In this document: piece by piece, positions 1 through 5,728 of the stretch | How positions within the stretch are numbered: the stretch's first letter is position 1 | Layout: the number at the start of each line of letters is the position of its first letter | Program-made: the position numbers and the translations under genes | From: Bacillota bacterium | GTDB lineage: Bacteria; Bacillota_C; Negativicutes; JAEYSJ01 | Direction of reading: 5' to 3' | Length of the DNA: 8,012 nt | Assembly (NCBI GenBank): GCA_023434855.1 | Contig: JAEYSJ010000013.1 | Location: forward strand, 1 to 8,012 | Notes under the pieces: model-generated | Databases searched by the model: none | What the model saw: the letters and a program-made list of their open reading frames with translations, nothing else | Told to the model about the DNA's origin: nothing

Positions 1-602
1 TATATGCAAAAAAACTCGCTGAGTTAGGTCATAATGTAGTTGGCATAGATTTTTCCAAACGCTCTATTGAATATGCCACAAAAGACGCAAAAGAGAATAA
101 TCTCTCAATACAGTATTTATATCAAAATTACCTGGACATTAATTATGAAAATGAGTTTGACCTTATCATCTTAATATATTGTGACTTTGGGGTTCTTAAT
201 GATGAAGAAAGGAACCTGTTATTAACGAAAATTCATAAAGCATTGCGCCCGAACGGTTTATTTATTTTCGATATTTTTAACGAAAAGTATCCTGGCACAA
301 AAGATCATGACAATTCGTGGGTAATAGAAAGTAATGGGTTTTGGTCTGAAGGTACATATCTTTCTCTTGCTGAAACGTTCCACTATCCTACTGAAAATGC
401 GGTTGCTGAGCAGTATGTCATCATCAGAAATGATGGTGAAGTAAAGACTTATCGTAACTGGAATCGCTACTATTCAAAAAATGCTATTGGTAATATACTT
501 GATCAGTTCAAATTTTCAAACCATAAATTTTATGACGATATAGTAGAAAGCAGTAATTTCACTTCCGCGGATGTTACTTTTGTAGTTTCTCAAAAAGGTT
601 AA
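1..602 (+). CDS. Class I SAM-dependent methyltransferase, 5'-truncated by window edge
   Basis: The reading frame is open from base 3 to the TAA at 600-602, giving 199 visible residues; the N-terminus with SAM motif I lies outside the window. What remains follows a Rossmann-type methyltransferase: GHNVVGIDFS near the start is the end of strand 2 with the acidic residue that contacts the SAM ribose. FDLIILIYCDFGVL is the strand 4 region, and LRPNGLFIFDIF is the strand 5 'L-P-G-G' type turn (here LRPNG). An internal TTG at 243 lies inside the conserved fold and is not the start. By family it transfers a methyl group from SAM; the substrate (small molecule, protein or other) cannot be read from the sequence. 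It ends 47 bases before the convergent XRE gene and I see no clear terminator between them. Confidence 0.88.
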   Translation, partial: YAKKLAELGHNVVGIDFSKRSIEYATKDAKENNLSIQYLYQNYLDINYENEFDLIILIYCDFGVLNDEERNLLLTKIHKALRPNGLFIFDIFNEKYPGTKDHDNSWVIESNGFWSEGTYLSLAETFHYPTENAVAEQYVIIRNDGEVKTYRNWNRYYSKNAIGNILDQFKFSNHKFYDDIVESSNFTSADVTFVVSQKG

Positions 603-646
603 AATAGTATCTCCTAAATTGCTCATGACGTCTAAGATTACCGATC

Positions 647-1100
647 GTTTAAAGCTGGCCAAGTAAGGGAACTAAACTCTTCTGCGAATTACTTGTCAAC
701 GTGCATAAATCCGCTTCCCATAACTGAACCGTCTTCTCGTTGACCCCTAGCCTATCTGCAAATTCCTTCTTAGTAAGCCCGTGATACAGACGGGCTTTTC
801 TAATCTGTTGCCCCAGCGTATCTTCTGGCAGTGCTTCATAGCACCCCAAAAACCAAACTGGCTGCTTTAGCACACTAGCCAAAGCTCGAACCGTCACCAC
901 AATCGGAATCTGCCGGCCATTCTCAATCTTACTGACTGTCACTGAGCTCAGGCCAGCAGCTCTAGCCACATCAATAATATTCATGCCAGCTTTAAGTCGC
1001 GCCCAGTGGCAGCGATCGGCTATCGTGTTGCCTGGAGAACTTCCCTCATTAATATAGGCATTTCTTGTTATATTGAGCAAGTTGTTGTCTACACGGTTGT
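647..1100. repeat. Duplicated XRE segment, copy 1 (full length)
   Basis: This segment recurs at 4038-4293 in the same orientation. Similarity runs from TTAAAGCTGGCCAA at the left (the XRE stop codon on the minus strand) to CACGGTTGT at the right, and stops abruptly at both ends. To the right of 1100 the sequence is comM-like (PCGYATDTEKQCTCS), whereas to the right of the other copy it is amidase-like. I see no terminal inverted repeats or target duplication and no transposase. Confidence 0.75.
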
Positions 1101-1140
1101 CCGTGTGGCTATGCCACGGATACAGAAAAGCAGTGCACAT
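649..1140 (-). CDS. XRE-family transcriptional regulator with two helix-turn-helix domains
   Basis: The open frame encodes up to 163 residues. Two HTH_3/Cro-C1 domains are visible. The first is near residues 49-99 (ARLKAGMNIIDVARAAGLSS..TVSKIENGR), the second near 111-145 (IRKARLYHGLTKKEFADRLG..TVQLWEAD). XRE proteins bind DNA as dimers and usually control phage or accessory genes; the target here is unknown. The start is doubtful. The ATG at 1140 lies in the antisense of the neighbouring comM remnant, so the first 14 or so codons are not ancestral. Similarity to the second copy at 4038-4293 begins only at 1100, and an in-frame TTG at 1080 (LLNITRN...) is a plausible native start, although neither has a convincing ribosome binding site. 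The stop codon coincides with the left end of the duplicated segment. Its promoter would have to lie within or beyond the comM remnant. Confidence 0.8.
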   Translation of the reverse strand: MCTAFLYPWHSHTDNRVDNNLLNITRNAYINEGSSPGNTIADRCHWARLKAGMNIIDVARAAGLSSVTVSKIENGRQIPIVVTVRALASVLKQPVWFLGCYEALPEDTLGQQIRKARLYHGLTKKEFADRLGVNEKTVQLWEADLCTLTSNSQKSLVPLLGQL

Positions 1141-1571
1141 GCAGCCTGAATGAGATCCGCCGTTATATCAAAAAAATATCCGGCCCATTATTAGACCGGA
1201 TTGATCTGCATGTCCATGTTCCGCGGCCAAGCTATACAGAGCTGACGGCAAGTATACCTGCAGAGAACTAAGCACAAATAGCGGAACGCGTAGCAGAGGC
1301 GCGGAAGATTCAACTGAAGAGGCTGGAAAAGTTCTCAATTGCCTGCAACGCCCAAATGGGACATAAGCACCTGAAAGCAACCTGCCAGCTTACTGACGAA
1401 GCTCAATTAATTTTGAAACAGGCATTTACGAAAATGAATTTAAGTGCGCGCAGTTATGATCGGATGGTGAAAGTAGCCCGAACAATTGCTGACCTTAGTC
1501 AGGCAGAGAAGATAGATGCAGTTTATATTTCGGAAGCAATTAGTTTTCGGAATCATCTGCAGCCTTTATAG
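1098..1571 (+). pseudogene. comM: C-terminal remnant of ComM/YifB-type Mg-chelatase-like AAA+ ATPase
   Basis: Reading frame 1098-1571 gives CPCGYATDTEKQCTCS, then the family hallmark KKISGPLLDRIDLHV, and after a gap LSARSYDRMVKVARTIADLS and ISEAISFRNHL. These match the Cys-rich segment, the ISGPLLDR motif and the C-terminal helical domain of the YifB/ComM family (a ring helicase that promotes branch migration during natural transformation). The N-terminal domain and the Walker A part of the ATPase are absent. The frame is also broken by TAA at 1269-1271, where the family normally reads on into the IAERVAEARKIQ helix. The remnant begins exactly where the XRE duplicated segment ends, so the break looks like a rearrangement junction. 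The ATG at 1356 could only give a 71-residue fragment and is unlikely to be functional. Confidence 0.85.
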
Positions 1572-1583
1572 ATTGGGTCGCGT

Positions 1584-1611
1584 AAAAGAGCCGACAAGGC
1601 TCTTTATTTGT
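1584..1611 (+). terminator. Rho-independent terminator of the comM remnant
   Basis: AAAGAGCC (1585-1592) pairs with GGCTCTTT (1598-1605) around a 5-nt loop and is followed by a short T-rich stretch. It lies 14 bases after the comM stop codon. Confidence 0.7.
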
Positions 1612-1806
1612 TGTGGTATGTCTATTTTATAAAAATACATCAGGTTAGGGAATAACGGTCAACTGTGGTTAGTCAGCATATGAGAGTTTTGGAAGTATAG
1701 CTTTAGTTAAAATGGAGGGGGCTGGATTGTCTGGATAGTTGGTACTGCTTGTGGAGCGTATTTGCTGACAAAATAGAATAGAAACTATATATGGTTACTA
1801 AATCCC
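1612..1806. other. Intergenic stretch with little recognisable content
   Basis: Between the comM-remnant terminator and the next hairpin I recognise only the short TM tail remnant at 1720-1776. The rest has no gene, no clear promoter and no repeat that I can support. Confidence 0.4.
1720..1776 (+). pseudogene. C-terminal TM tail remnant of the repeated two-TM membrane protein
   Basis: In frame with 1723 the sequence reads WIVWIVGTACGAYLLTK and stops at TAG 1774-1776. This closely resembles the tail WIIGAVVGSYLFNR-stop at 7482-7529 and the GSYLLNR-stop at 5730-5753, and continues the ERIGW context of the gene at 4407. No coding sequence of that gene is recognisable upstream, so only its last hydrophobic helix survives. 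The match is short and judged by eye. Confidence 0.45.
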
Positions 1807-1852
1807 AAATCCCTGTGGCCTGTCCTAACGGATGGCTGCAGGGATTTTTTTT
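1807..1852 (+). terminator. Rho-independent terminator
   Basis: AAATCCCTG (1807-1815) pairs with CAGGGATTT (1839-1847). GCC/GGC and TCC/GGA form inner pairs, and the hairpin is followed by eight T in 1845-1852. It isolates the secreted DUF5648 gene from upstream transcription. The gene it originally served is not intact here; only the TM tail remnant lies just upstream. Confidence 0.8.
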
Positions 1853-1909
1853 GTTGTTCCGTTATTTTTTTTCCAGAATTAGTGAACGATTCCTTTTGCT
1901 TGTTAGATA

Positions 1910-1939
1910 TTTCTAAAGAATTTCAAAAAAATGTATAAT
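1910..1939 (+). promoter_or_regulatory. Probable sigma-A promoter of the DUF5648-repeat gene
   Basis: A perfect TATAAT box lies at 1934-1939, preceded by a weak TTTCTA at 1910-1915 with an 18-bp spacer. The start codon is 45 bases downstream, and AAGGAG at 1970-1975 provides the ribosome binding site. Confidence 0.55.
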
Positions 1940-1984
1940 ATACTAAATTTGTGAATTACCTTATATAGAAAGGAGTATATAATT

Positions 1985-2479
1985 ATGAAAAAATTCTTTG
2001 TTGGTGTTTTAGCCTTAGTAATGTTTTTGATTCCAGTACTTAATGTCTCCGCTGCGCATGCTTCAGATATTTCACCTCTGTATAGGTATTACAATTCGAC
2101 AACCGGTGATCACTTCTATACAACAGATTTACGTGAACTCGGAAAGGGTAAGAATGGCTATAAGCGTGAGGGTATTGAGGGGCGTGTTTTCACCCAACGT
2201 AGCCCTGGAACCGTTCCACTATATAGATACTGGAATGGCACAATAGGAGATCATTTTTATACAACTGATTTAAAAGAACTTGGCAAGGGTAGGGATGGTT
2301 ACGTATACGAGGGAGTTGAATGCTACGTTTATAGCAAACAACGTCAAGGAACGGTCCCTTTGTATAGATATTACAATAGTTCGACTAATGATCACTTCTA
2401 TACTACCGATTTTCGTGAGCTTGGCAAGGGTAGGGGTGGCTATACATACGAAGGAATACAATGCTATGTTTTAAGATAA
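1985..2479 (+). CDS. Secreted protein with three DUF5648-type repeats
   Basis: The 164-residue product starts at ATG 1985, nine bases after AAGGAG. Residues 1-27 are a Sec signal peptide: MKKFF, a hydrophobic core, and a cleavage site near AHA-S. The mature part is almost entirely three tandem repeats of 47, 47 and 40 residues (starting at residues 31, 78 and 125). Each reads PLYRYxN..T.DHFYTTDxxELGKG..GY..EG....V, the pattern of the DUF5648 family (Pfam PF18885). That family is found in secreted and surface proteins, often beside hydrolase or adhesion domains; its ligand is not established. There is no membrane anchor or catalytic domain, so the product is probably released or wall-associated. 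It is transcribed alone, between a promoter at 1910-1939 and a terminator at 2495-2522. Confidence 0.9.
   Translation: MKKFFVGVLALVMFLIPVLNVSAAHASDISPLYRYYNSTTGDHFYTTDLRELGKGKNGYKREGIEGRVFTQRSPGTVPLYRYWNGTIGDHFYTTDLKELGKGRDGYVYEGVECYVYSKQRQGTVPLYRYYNSSTNDHFYTTDFRELGKGRGGYTYEGIQCYVLR
2075..2476 (+). repeat. Three in-frame tandem repeats of 141 bp period
   Basis: Units begin at 2075, 2216 and 2357; the last is cut short by the stop codon. Each begins with codons for PLYRY and carries GATCACTTCTATAC-like sequence in its first third. The period is exactly 47 codons, so gain or loss of a unit would keep the reading frame. Confidence 0.85.
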
Positions 2480-2494
2480 TCATTTCAATGTTGC

Positions 2495-2522
2495 CGCTCA
2501 TCCTTCGGATGGGCGTTTTTCT
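2495..2522 (+). terminator. Rho-independent terminator of the DUF5648-repeat gene
   Basis: A 9-bp stem pairs CGCTCATCC (2495-2503) with GGATGGGCG (2507-2515), with a TTC loop and a T run after it, 15 bases past the stop codon. Confidence 0.85.
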
Positions 2523-2861
2523 TATGACAAGACTAAGCAAATAACACGAATAGCGGCAGAGAAGGCTATGAAATGTTTGGGGTGATAATAGATTTTTTTT
2601 AGTTTATCATTTTAATTATTAGTCTATTTATTCTTTTATGTTGGATTTTTAGGAATCTGATTCTATTTGCTGACGTAGCTAGCCGCTCCACCAAAATGGT
2701 TTTATTTGCCCAATAAAGACTAGGTTCTGTAGACTTTGCGACGATGGATATAGCTAAACCATATGTATGTCGGACATGGGACAGACGGCAACAAAAGAAC
2801 TTAAATCCATGTCTAACCTTATATACTAAATATTACATTATCATTTCTAAATAAAAACAAA
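2523..2861. other. AT-rich intergenic region without a recognisable gene
   Basis: No reading frame here has family features or a ribosome binding site. The only structure I can point to is an inverted repeat, GACATGG (2773-2779) with CCATGTC (2807-2813), separated by 27 bases. It could be a weak hairpin in the leader of the CAP gene or chance. Confidence 0.4.
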
Positions 2862-2891
2862 AGTTTGTGAAATATATTAAATTAGTATAAG
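2862..2891 (+). promoter_or_regulatory. Possible promoter of the CAP-domain gene
   Basis: TTTGTG (2864-2869) and TATAAG (2886-2891) are separated by 16 bp in an AT-rich stretch just upstream of the ribosome binding site GAGGAGGAG (2903-2911). Both boxes are imperfect. Confidence 0.35.
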
Positions 2892-2916
2892 AAATTAAAA
2901 AAGAGGAGGAGACTGA

Positions 2917-3768
2917 TTGAAAAAAGTAGTTCGCAATATATTTCTGGGGTTTCTTGGCACTACTATTGGACTATATATGATGGTAACACCTGCAGCAGTT
3001 TACGCAAAATCGCAACAGACTCCGAACACCGTTGGCAAGATAACTAATTTGACAGCGCAAAACAATCAATCTCCTTCAGTTAGCCAAGTCACGCAAGATC
3101 CGGTGGCGGTGGTTAAGGCTTCCGCAGGTAAGCTGGGGTTCAATACCAAAAAGGATTCGTTTTCTTTGGCTAGCAAATCTGCTAACCAGGCAGTTGTTTC
3201 TGTGCGGCATGAAAAAAATATATATAATGTTACTCTTAAATTAAACAGTGCTAATTCTCAATGGGTCATCACGTCCGTTAATAAAGCGAAGGGGGCAGAA
3301 TCCAATTCTTCAGCCAACAATAATGGTACTGTAAATAGCGGTAGCACTACTACAGGAACAACCAGTAGTAGTACGAGCTCTGCCAGTGTAACCACTGCTG
3401 AGAAAAACGCAGTTGAATTGATGAATGCCGATCGTCGGGCAAACGGGTTGTCGGATCTAAAGGTGAGCTCTGCAGTGACTGCAGTCGCCCGCAGTCATGC
3501 CCAAGATATGGTTAACCGTAAATTTTTCTCGCATACCAACCCGGATGGAAAAACACCTTCCGACCGTTTAAAAGCTGCCGGCATTTCTTATAGTGCCGTG
3601 GGTGAAAACATTGCGGAAAATACAAGTGTTCAGGCTGCGGAAACCTCTTTTATGAATAGCTCAGGTCACCGTGCCAATATATTGAATTCGAATTATACCA
3701 CGGTAGGCATTGGTGTTGCTTATGACAGTGCGGGAAATGTGTACGTGGTTCAAGACTTTATCAAGTAA
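2917..3768 (+). CDS. Secreted CAP-domain (SCP/YkwD-like) protein
   Basis: The product has 283 residues. The start is TTG at 2917, chosen because GAGGAGGAG at 2903-2911 is correctly spaced and the codons after it give a typical signal peptide (residues 1-30, cleavage near VYA-K). Residues 60-126 form a small domain that I do not recognise, and 127-157 are a Ser/Thr/Asn/Gly-rich linker. Residues 158-283 are a CAP domain. Its four putative metal/active-site residues are visible: H194 in ARSHAQDM, H206 in FFSHTNPDG, E230 in GENIAEN and H251 in SGHRANIL. The CAP motifs GIGVAYD and VYVVQDF follow. Bacterial relatives are extracytoplasmic and many are sporulation- or wall-associated, but their biochemical role is poorly defined. 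The gene stands alone with its own terminator. Confidence 0.93.
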   Translation: MKKVVRNIFLGFLGTTIGLYMMVTPAAVYAKSQQTPNTVGKITNLTAQNNQSPSVSQVTQDPVAVVKASAGKLGFNTKKDSFSLASKSANQAVVSVRHEKNIYNVTLKLNSANSQWVITSVNKAKGAESNSSANNNGTVNSGSTTTGTTSSSTSSASVTTAEKNAVELMNADRRANGLSDLKVSSAVTAVARSHAQDMVNRKFFSHTNPDGKTPSDRLKAAGISYSAVGENIAENTSVQAAETSFMNSSGHRANILNSNYTTVGIGVAYDSAGNVYVVQDFIK

Positions 3769-3781
3769 ATCAATTTTTATC

Positions 3782-3809
3782 AAACCGCACCTCTAGGGTG
3801 CGGTTTTTG
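3782..3809 (+). terminator. Rho-independent terminator of the CAP gene
   Basis: A perfect 10-bp stem, AAACCGCACC (3782-3791) with GGTGCGGTTT (3797-3806), has a TCTAG loop and a T run. Confidence 0.9.
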
Positions 3810-3849
3810 TATTTATTAGCACTTCACAATAAGGAGCGTTTGTTTTAAA

Positions 3850-4056
3850 ATGGGCATGCTAAAACGTATGTTCTATATCGAAGTGGTAAATGTGTCGGAT
3901 AAAAAATTCGTGGACGTAACAGCCGAGCATACCCGGGACGGTAAAGTAAATCCACTGTCAATAACGTGGGAAGACGGACGGGTGTACAGTGTTGACCGTG
4001 TACTGGAGGTAAGAATGGCACTCATAAATCACTGGCCGTTAAAGCTGGCCAAATAA
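3850..4056 (+). pseudogene. 3'-truncated small conserved gene fused to the XRE segment end
   Basis: The frame gives 68 residues from ATG 3850 (ATG 3856 and 3868 are alternatives; AAGGAG at 3832-3837 is rather far upstream). The core FVDVTAEHTRDGKVNPLSITWEDGRVYSVDRVLEVR matches, from memory, a small uncharacterised Clostridia/Negativicutes protein of about 90 residues. In that family this part is followed by an Ala/Lys/Gly-rich stretch and a C-terminal strand region. Here the similarity stops after LEVR. The final residues (LKLAK) are read antisense through the end of the second XRE copy, which begins at 4038. I infer that the gene lost its 3' third at that junction. Function is unknown. Confidence 0.6.
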
Positions 4057-4273
4057 GGCGCTAAGCTCTTCAATGAACTATCCACCAACGTGCACAAATC
4101 GTCCGCCGGCCGTTCTCAATCTTACTAACCGTCGCAGTGCTCAGGCATGCGGCCCTAGCCACATCAACAATATCTATGCCGGCTTTAAGTCGGGCCCAGT
4201 GGTAACGATCAGCTATCGTGCTGCATGGAGAGTTTCCTTCATTAATGTAGGCATTTCTAGTTATATTAAGCAA
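4038..4273 (-). pseudogene. Internally deleted and frameshifted second copy of the double-HTH XRE gene
   Basis: From a TTG at 4273 the minus strand reads LNITRNAYINEG...IADRYHWARLKAGIDIVDVARAACLSTATVSKIENGR, the first HTH of the gene at 649. After ENGR it jumps to sequence matching the C-terminal ADLCTL segment in a different frame and soon stops. Compared with copy 1, about 195 bp (roughly 714-908, covering the end of HTH1 and all of HTH2) are missing, with a CCGC/GCCGGCC-rich junction around 4101-4110. The last 40 bases carry a further 1-nt length difference. It cannot make the full regulator. Confidence 0.85.
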
Positions 4274-4293
4274 GTTGTTGTCTGCACGGTTGT
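4038..4293. repeat. Duplicated XRE segment, copy 2 (internally deleted)
   Basis: It has the same orientation and the same outer ends as the segment at 647-1100: TTAAAGCTGGCCAA on the left and CACGGTTGT on the right. Left flank: the truncated gene at 3850. Right flank: the amidase remnant. Confidence 0.8.
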
Positions 4294-4438
4294 GGTATTA
4301 ATCAGTAACCCGAATGAAGAAGCCATCTTGGCCAGCGAAGAAGGCAAGAGGATGTTTGCTGCAGCCATTGCCAGGGGCGTAACTGATTATATTTTGTGGA
4401 GGTATCATGATGGAATCAGCAAAAACCGTTATCCGTAA
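4292..4438 (+). pseudogene. C-terminal remnant of N-acetylmuramoyl-L-alanine amidase (Amidase_3)
   Basis: The frame reads VLISNPNEEAILASEEGKRMF followed by AAAIARGVTDYI, then a 14-residue tail to TAA 4436-4438. ISNP.E...L.....R..FA.AIA.GI..Y is the hallmark C-terminal end of Zn-dependent Amidase_3 peptidoglycan hydrolases. The catalytic zinc-binding part, normally more than 120 residues upstream, is missing: the sequence switches to the XRE segment just before the ISNP motif. The remnant's stop overlaps the start of the following membrane-protein gene by 32 bases, a coupling typical of phage lysis or tail-end modules. This suggests that amidase and membrane protein were once one operon. Confidence 0.8.
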
Positions 4439-4945
4439 TAACTGGAAATATATCGTCGGGACTGTCGTTGTGGCAGTTCTGTTTTAGTTTGCAAGGGCAG
4501 AATGTCAGGAGTGGAAGCAACACATTAAGGAACAGTTAGCGAAGCCAGCAGCCTATAGCACCGGTACCGCAAATATAAATACTAAGACCGAAACAATCCG
4601 GGAAGTTGCTGTGCAGGCACCCAGTACTCTAGGGGCGGTCCTGCAGTTTGTGGAGAAACAAGGTAAGGTTATTGCTATTGTAAATGGCCAGGAAGTAGAG
4701 GTGCCGAACGTAACCGGTCAGCCAGATGTGAAGCTGGGAGAAAACGGTGAGCTACGGTTCTATACAACAAGTACGGCCCGCATTGATGTAACAGAAATGG
4801 CCAATGCTCAGGCGCGACTTATTGCAAACCAGGAGTTAGAGCAACAAGCGGCCGCTCATAAAAAGGAGCTGGATAAAGAAAAATCCACTCGTAAGCATGA
4901 GCGGATAGGTTGGATTATGCTGCAGGCTGGTATTTGCTTACCCGC
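4407..4945 (+). pseudogene. Two-TM membrane protein gene with amber stop and altered 3' end
   Basis: TGGAGG (4397-4402) precedes ATG 4407/4410. The frame encodes MMESAKTVIRNNWKYIVGTVVVAVLF and then TAG at 4485-4487, inside or just after TM helix 1. Beyond it the same frame stays open with coherent sequence: a soluble domain (REVAVQAP.., GKVIAIVNGQEVEVPN, GELRFYTTSTARIDVTEM), a charged helix (QELEQQAAAHKKELDKEKS) and the start of the second TM segment (HERIGWIM). In the related remnant at 7398-7529 this end reads WIIGAVVGSYLFNR-stop. Here it diverges after IGWIM and runs into a terminator at 4953. The gene overlaps the amidase remnant, so a phage-type lysis or envelope role is possible but unproven. 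A GTG at 4611 could restart translation, but without a ribosome binding site. Confidence 0.7.
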
Positions 4946-4952
4946 TAATTAT

Positions 4953-4984
4953 CGCCCCGGGCTTCGGTCTGGGGATTTTTTATT
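4953..4984 (+). terminator. Rho-independent terminator with TTCG loop
   Basis: CCCCGGGC (4955-4962) pairs with GTCTGGGG (4967-4974), including G-T pairs, around a TTCG loop and followed by a T run. Sequence and flank closely match the terminator at 7072 (ATCGCCCCGG.CTTCGGTCT), so the two are probably homologous copies. Confidence 0.8.
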
Positions 4985-5085
4985 TTGGTTACTCGTGGAT
5001 AGAGGATTTCATTGTCTTTTTAAAGGATAATGGAGAGTTTTGGAGAAGGATAATTTTATTGTCAAACCGCTCGGGAGGAATCACA

Positions 5086-5454
5086 ATGAAAGAATTAACT
5101 TCTCTGGAAATAAAAATATTGCGATTAGCACTAAAGTTCGCTGGCTGTATCTTTATTTTGGGGTTGGTTGTTCTCATTTCTTTTAAAGGAGCCACGAGTA
5201 CTTACATCGCGTTATCGTTGGGAGCTTGTAGTCTCATTGTGTTTATACTTGCGTTATGCTATGGAGTGGTAGCAGATCATTTTAATGACTCCAGGAAAGA
5301 AACTTTGCTTATAGGTTGTGCAGCAGTCGCTACGACATTCTTCCCCTTGGTTCTTAGCATATCTCCAAACGACTCCATTACGATTCTGATTACCATTTGT
5401 TTTATAGGCCTGATTATTTATTGTATTAAATATAAGGATAAGAATGAAGATTAA
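5086..5454 (+). CDS. Small membrane protein with four predicted TM helices
   Basis: The product has 122 residues. ATG 5086 is chosen because GGGAGG at 5073-5078 is well placed; the frame is open a little further upstream (a TTG at 5059) but without a ribosome binding site. Hydrophobic segments lie at about residues 15-33, 39-62, 73-92 and 98-114, with an acidic/basic linker HFNDSRKE between helices 2 and 3 and a charged tail KYKDKNED. I do not recognise a family. It occupies the payload position of a cassette: a TTCG terminator upstream, another one 18 bases downstream, then the convergent 60-residue gene. A holin-like or immunity-type membrane role is conceivable, but there is no motif to support either. 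Confidence 0.75.
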   Translation: MKELTSLEIKILRLALKFAGCIFILGLVVLISFKGATSTYIALSLGACSLIVFILALCYGVVADHFNDSRKETLLIGCAAVATTFFPLVLSISPNDSITILITICFIGLIIYCIKYKDKNED

Positions 5455-5471
5455 TGGTGTACTATATAATA

Positions 5472-5503
5472 TCCCGGTGGCTTCGGCTGCCGGGAGTTTT
5501 TTA
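5472..5503 (+). terminator. Rho-independent terminator with TTCG loop
   Basis: TCCCGG (5472-5477) pairs with CCGGGA (5490-5495), continued by TGGC/GCTG pairs around a TTCG loop, then GTTTTTT. It ends the 4-TM gene. From the T run onward the sequence is homologous to the region after the terminator at 7072. Confidence 0.85.
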
Positions 5504-5518
5504 TTTTTGGGCAAAGAA

Positions 5519-5537
5519 ATGCCGCCTATTTTGCGGC
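5519..5537 (-). terminator. Hairpin over the stop codon of the 60-residue gene, copy 1
   Basis: GCCGC/GCGGC (5521-5525 with 5533-5537) enclose the TAG stop on the minus strand, followed by ATTTCTTTG. The T run is weak. Confidence 0.45.
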
Positions 5538-5708
5538 TTGAAGCTTATTTATCAGTAATTGTGCTGCCTTGGCCTTTTTTTGTATTGTGCCCAAATAGTC
5601 CAACGCAGCCGCATAGTCTCCATCTTTCACAGCTTTGCGAATTAGCTTAATTCTGGGGCCAATAAAATCTATTTCCGAAGCACGGTCAAATTCTTTCATG
5701 TTAGGCAT
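5526..5708 (-). CDS. Conserved 60-residue helical protein, copy 1
   Basis: The minus-strand gene starts at ATG 5708 (MPNMKEFDRASEIDFIG), preceded by GAAAGGA eight bases upstream, and ends at TAG 5526-5528. It is charged, probably all-helical (IKLIRKAVKDGDYAAALDYL, then an Ala/Lys/Gln-rich helix), and has no signal or TM segment. The copy at 7126-7308 has exactly the same length with only about six residue changes, so it is under selection or recently duplicated. It is convergent to the upstream payload gene and divergent from the downstream one. The DGDYAAALDYLG part faintly recalls TPR/MIT-like helical hairpins, but I would not name a family. Confidence 0.75.
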   Translation of the reverse strand: MPNMKEFDRASEIDFIGPRIKLIRKAVKDGDYAAALDYLGTIQKKAKAAQLLINKLQAAK

Positions 5709-5728
5709 GTTATCAGTCCTTTCTATTG

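Larger units (their letters stand above)
5496..5726. repeat. Terminator/60-residue-gene module, copy 1
   Basis: The stretch from the T run of the upstream terminator through the whole minus-strand gene and its ribosome binding site recurs at 7096-7326 at a nearly constant offset of 1600, with scattered substitutions. Similarity ends at TTCTAT (5726). Copy 2 has an extra 176 bases before the shared leader, whereas here the leader follows after two bases. Confidence 0.9.

Noticed and set aside
1168..1380. Minus-strand open frame of about 70 codons
   Set aside because: It is antisense to the clearly recognisable comM remnant and has no family features.
2722..2745. GGTTCTGTAGACTTTGCGAC resembles IS6-family terminal repeats (GGTTCTGTTGCAAA type)
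   Set aside because: There is no second inverted copy and no transposase reading frame nearby; similarity is partial and by memory.
2773..2813. Inverted repeat GACATGG/CCATGTC as an operator or terminator
   Set aside because: The 7-bp arms have a 27-nt loop and no T run, which is compatible with chance.
5254..5514. Minus-strand open frame of 86 codons opposite the 4-TM gene
   Set aside because: It is a shadow of the hydrophobic + strand gene, runs through a terminator hairpin and lacks a ribosome binding site.
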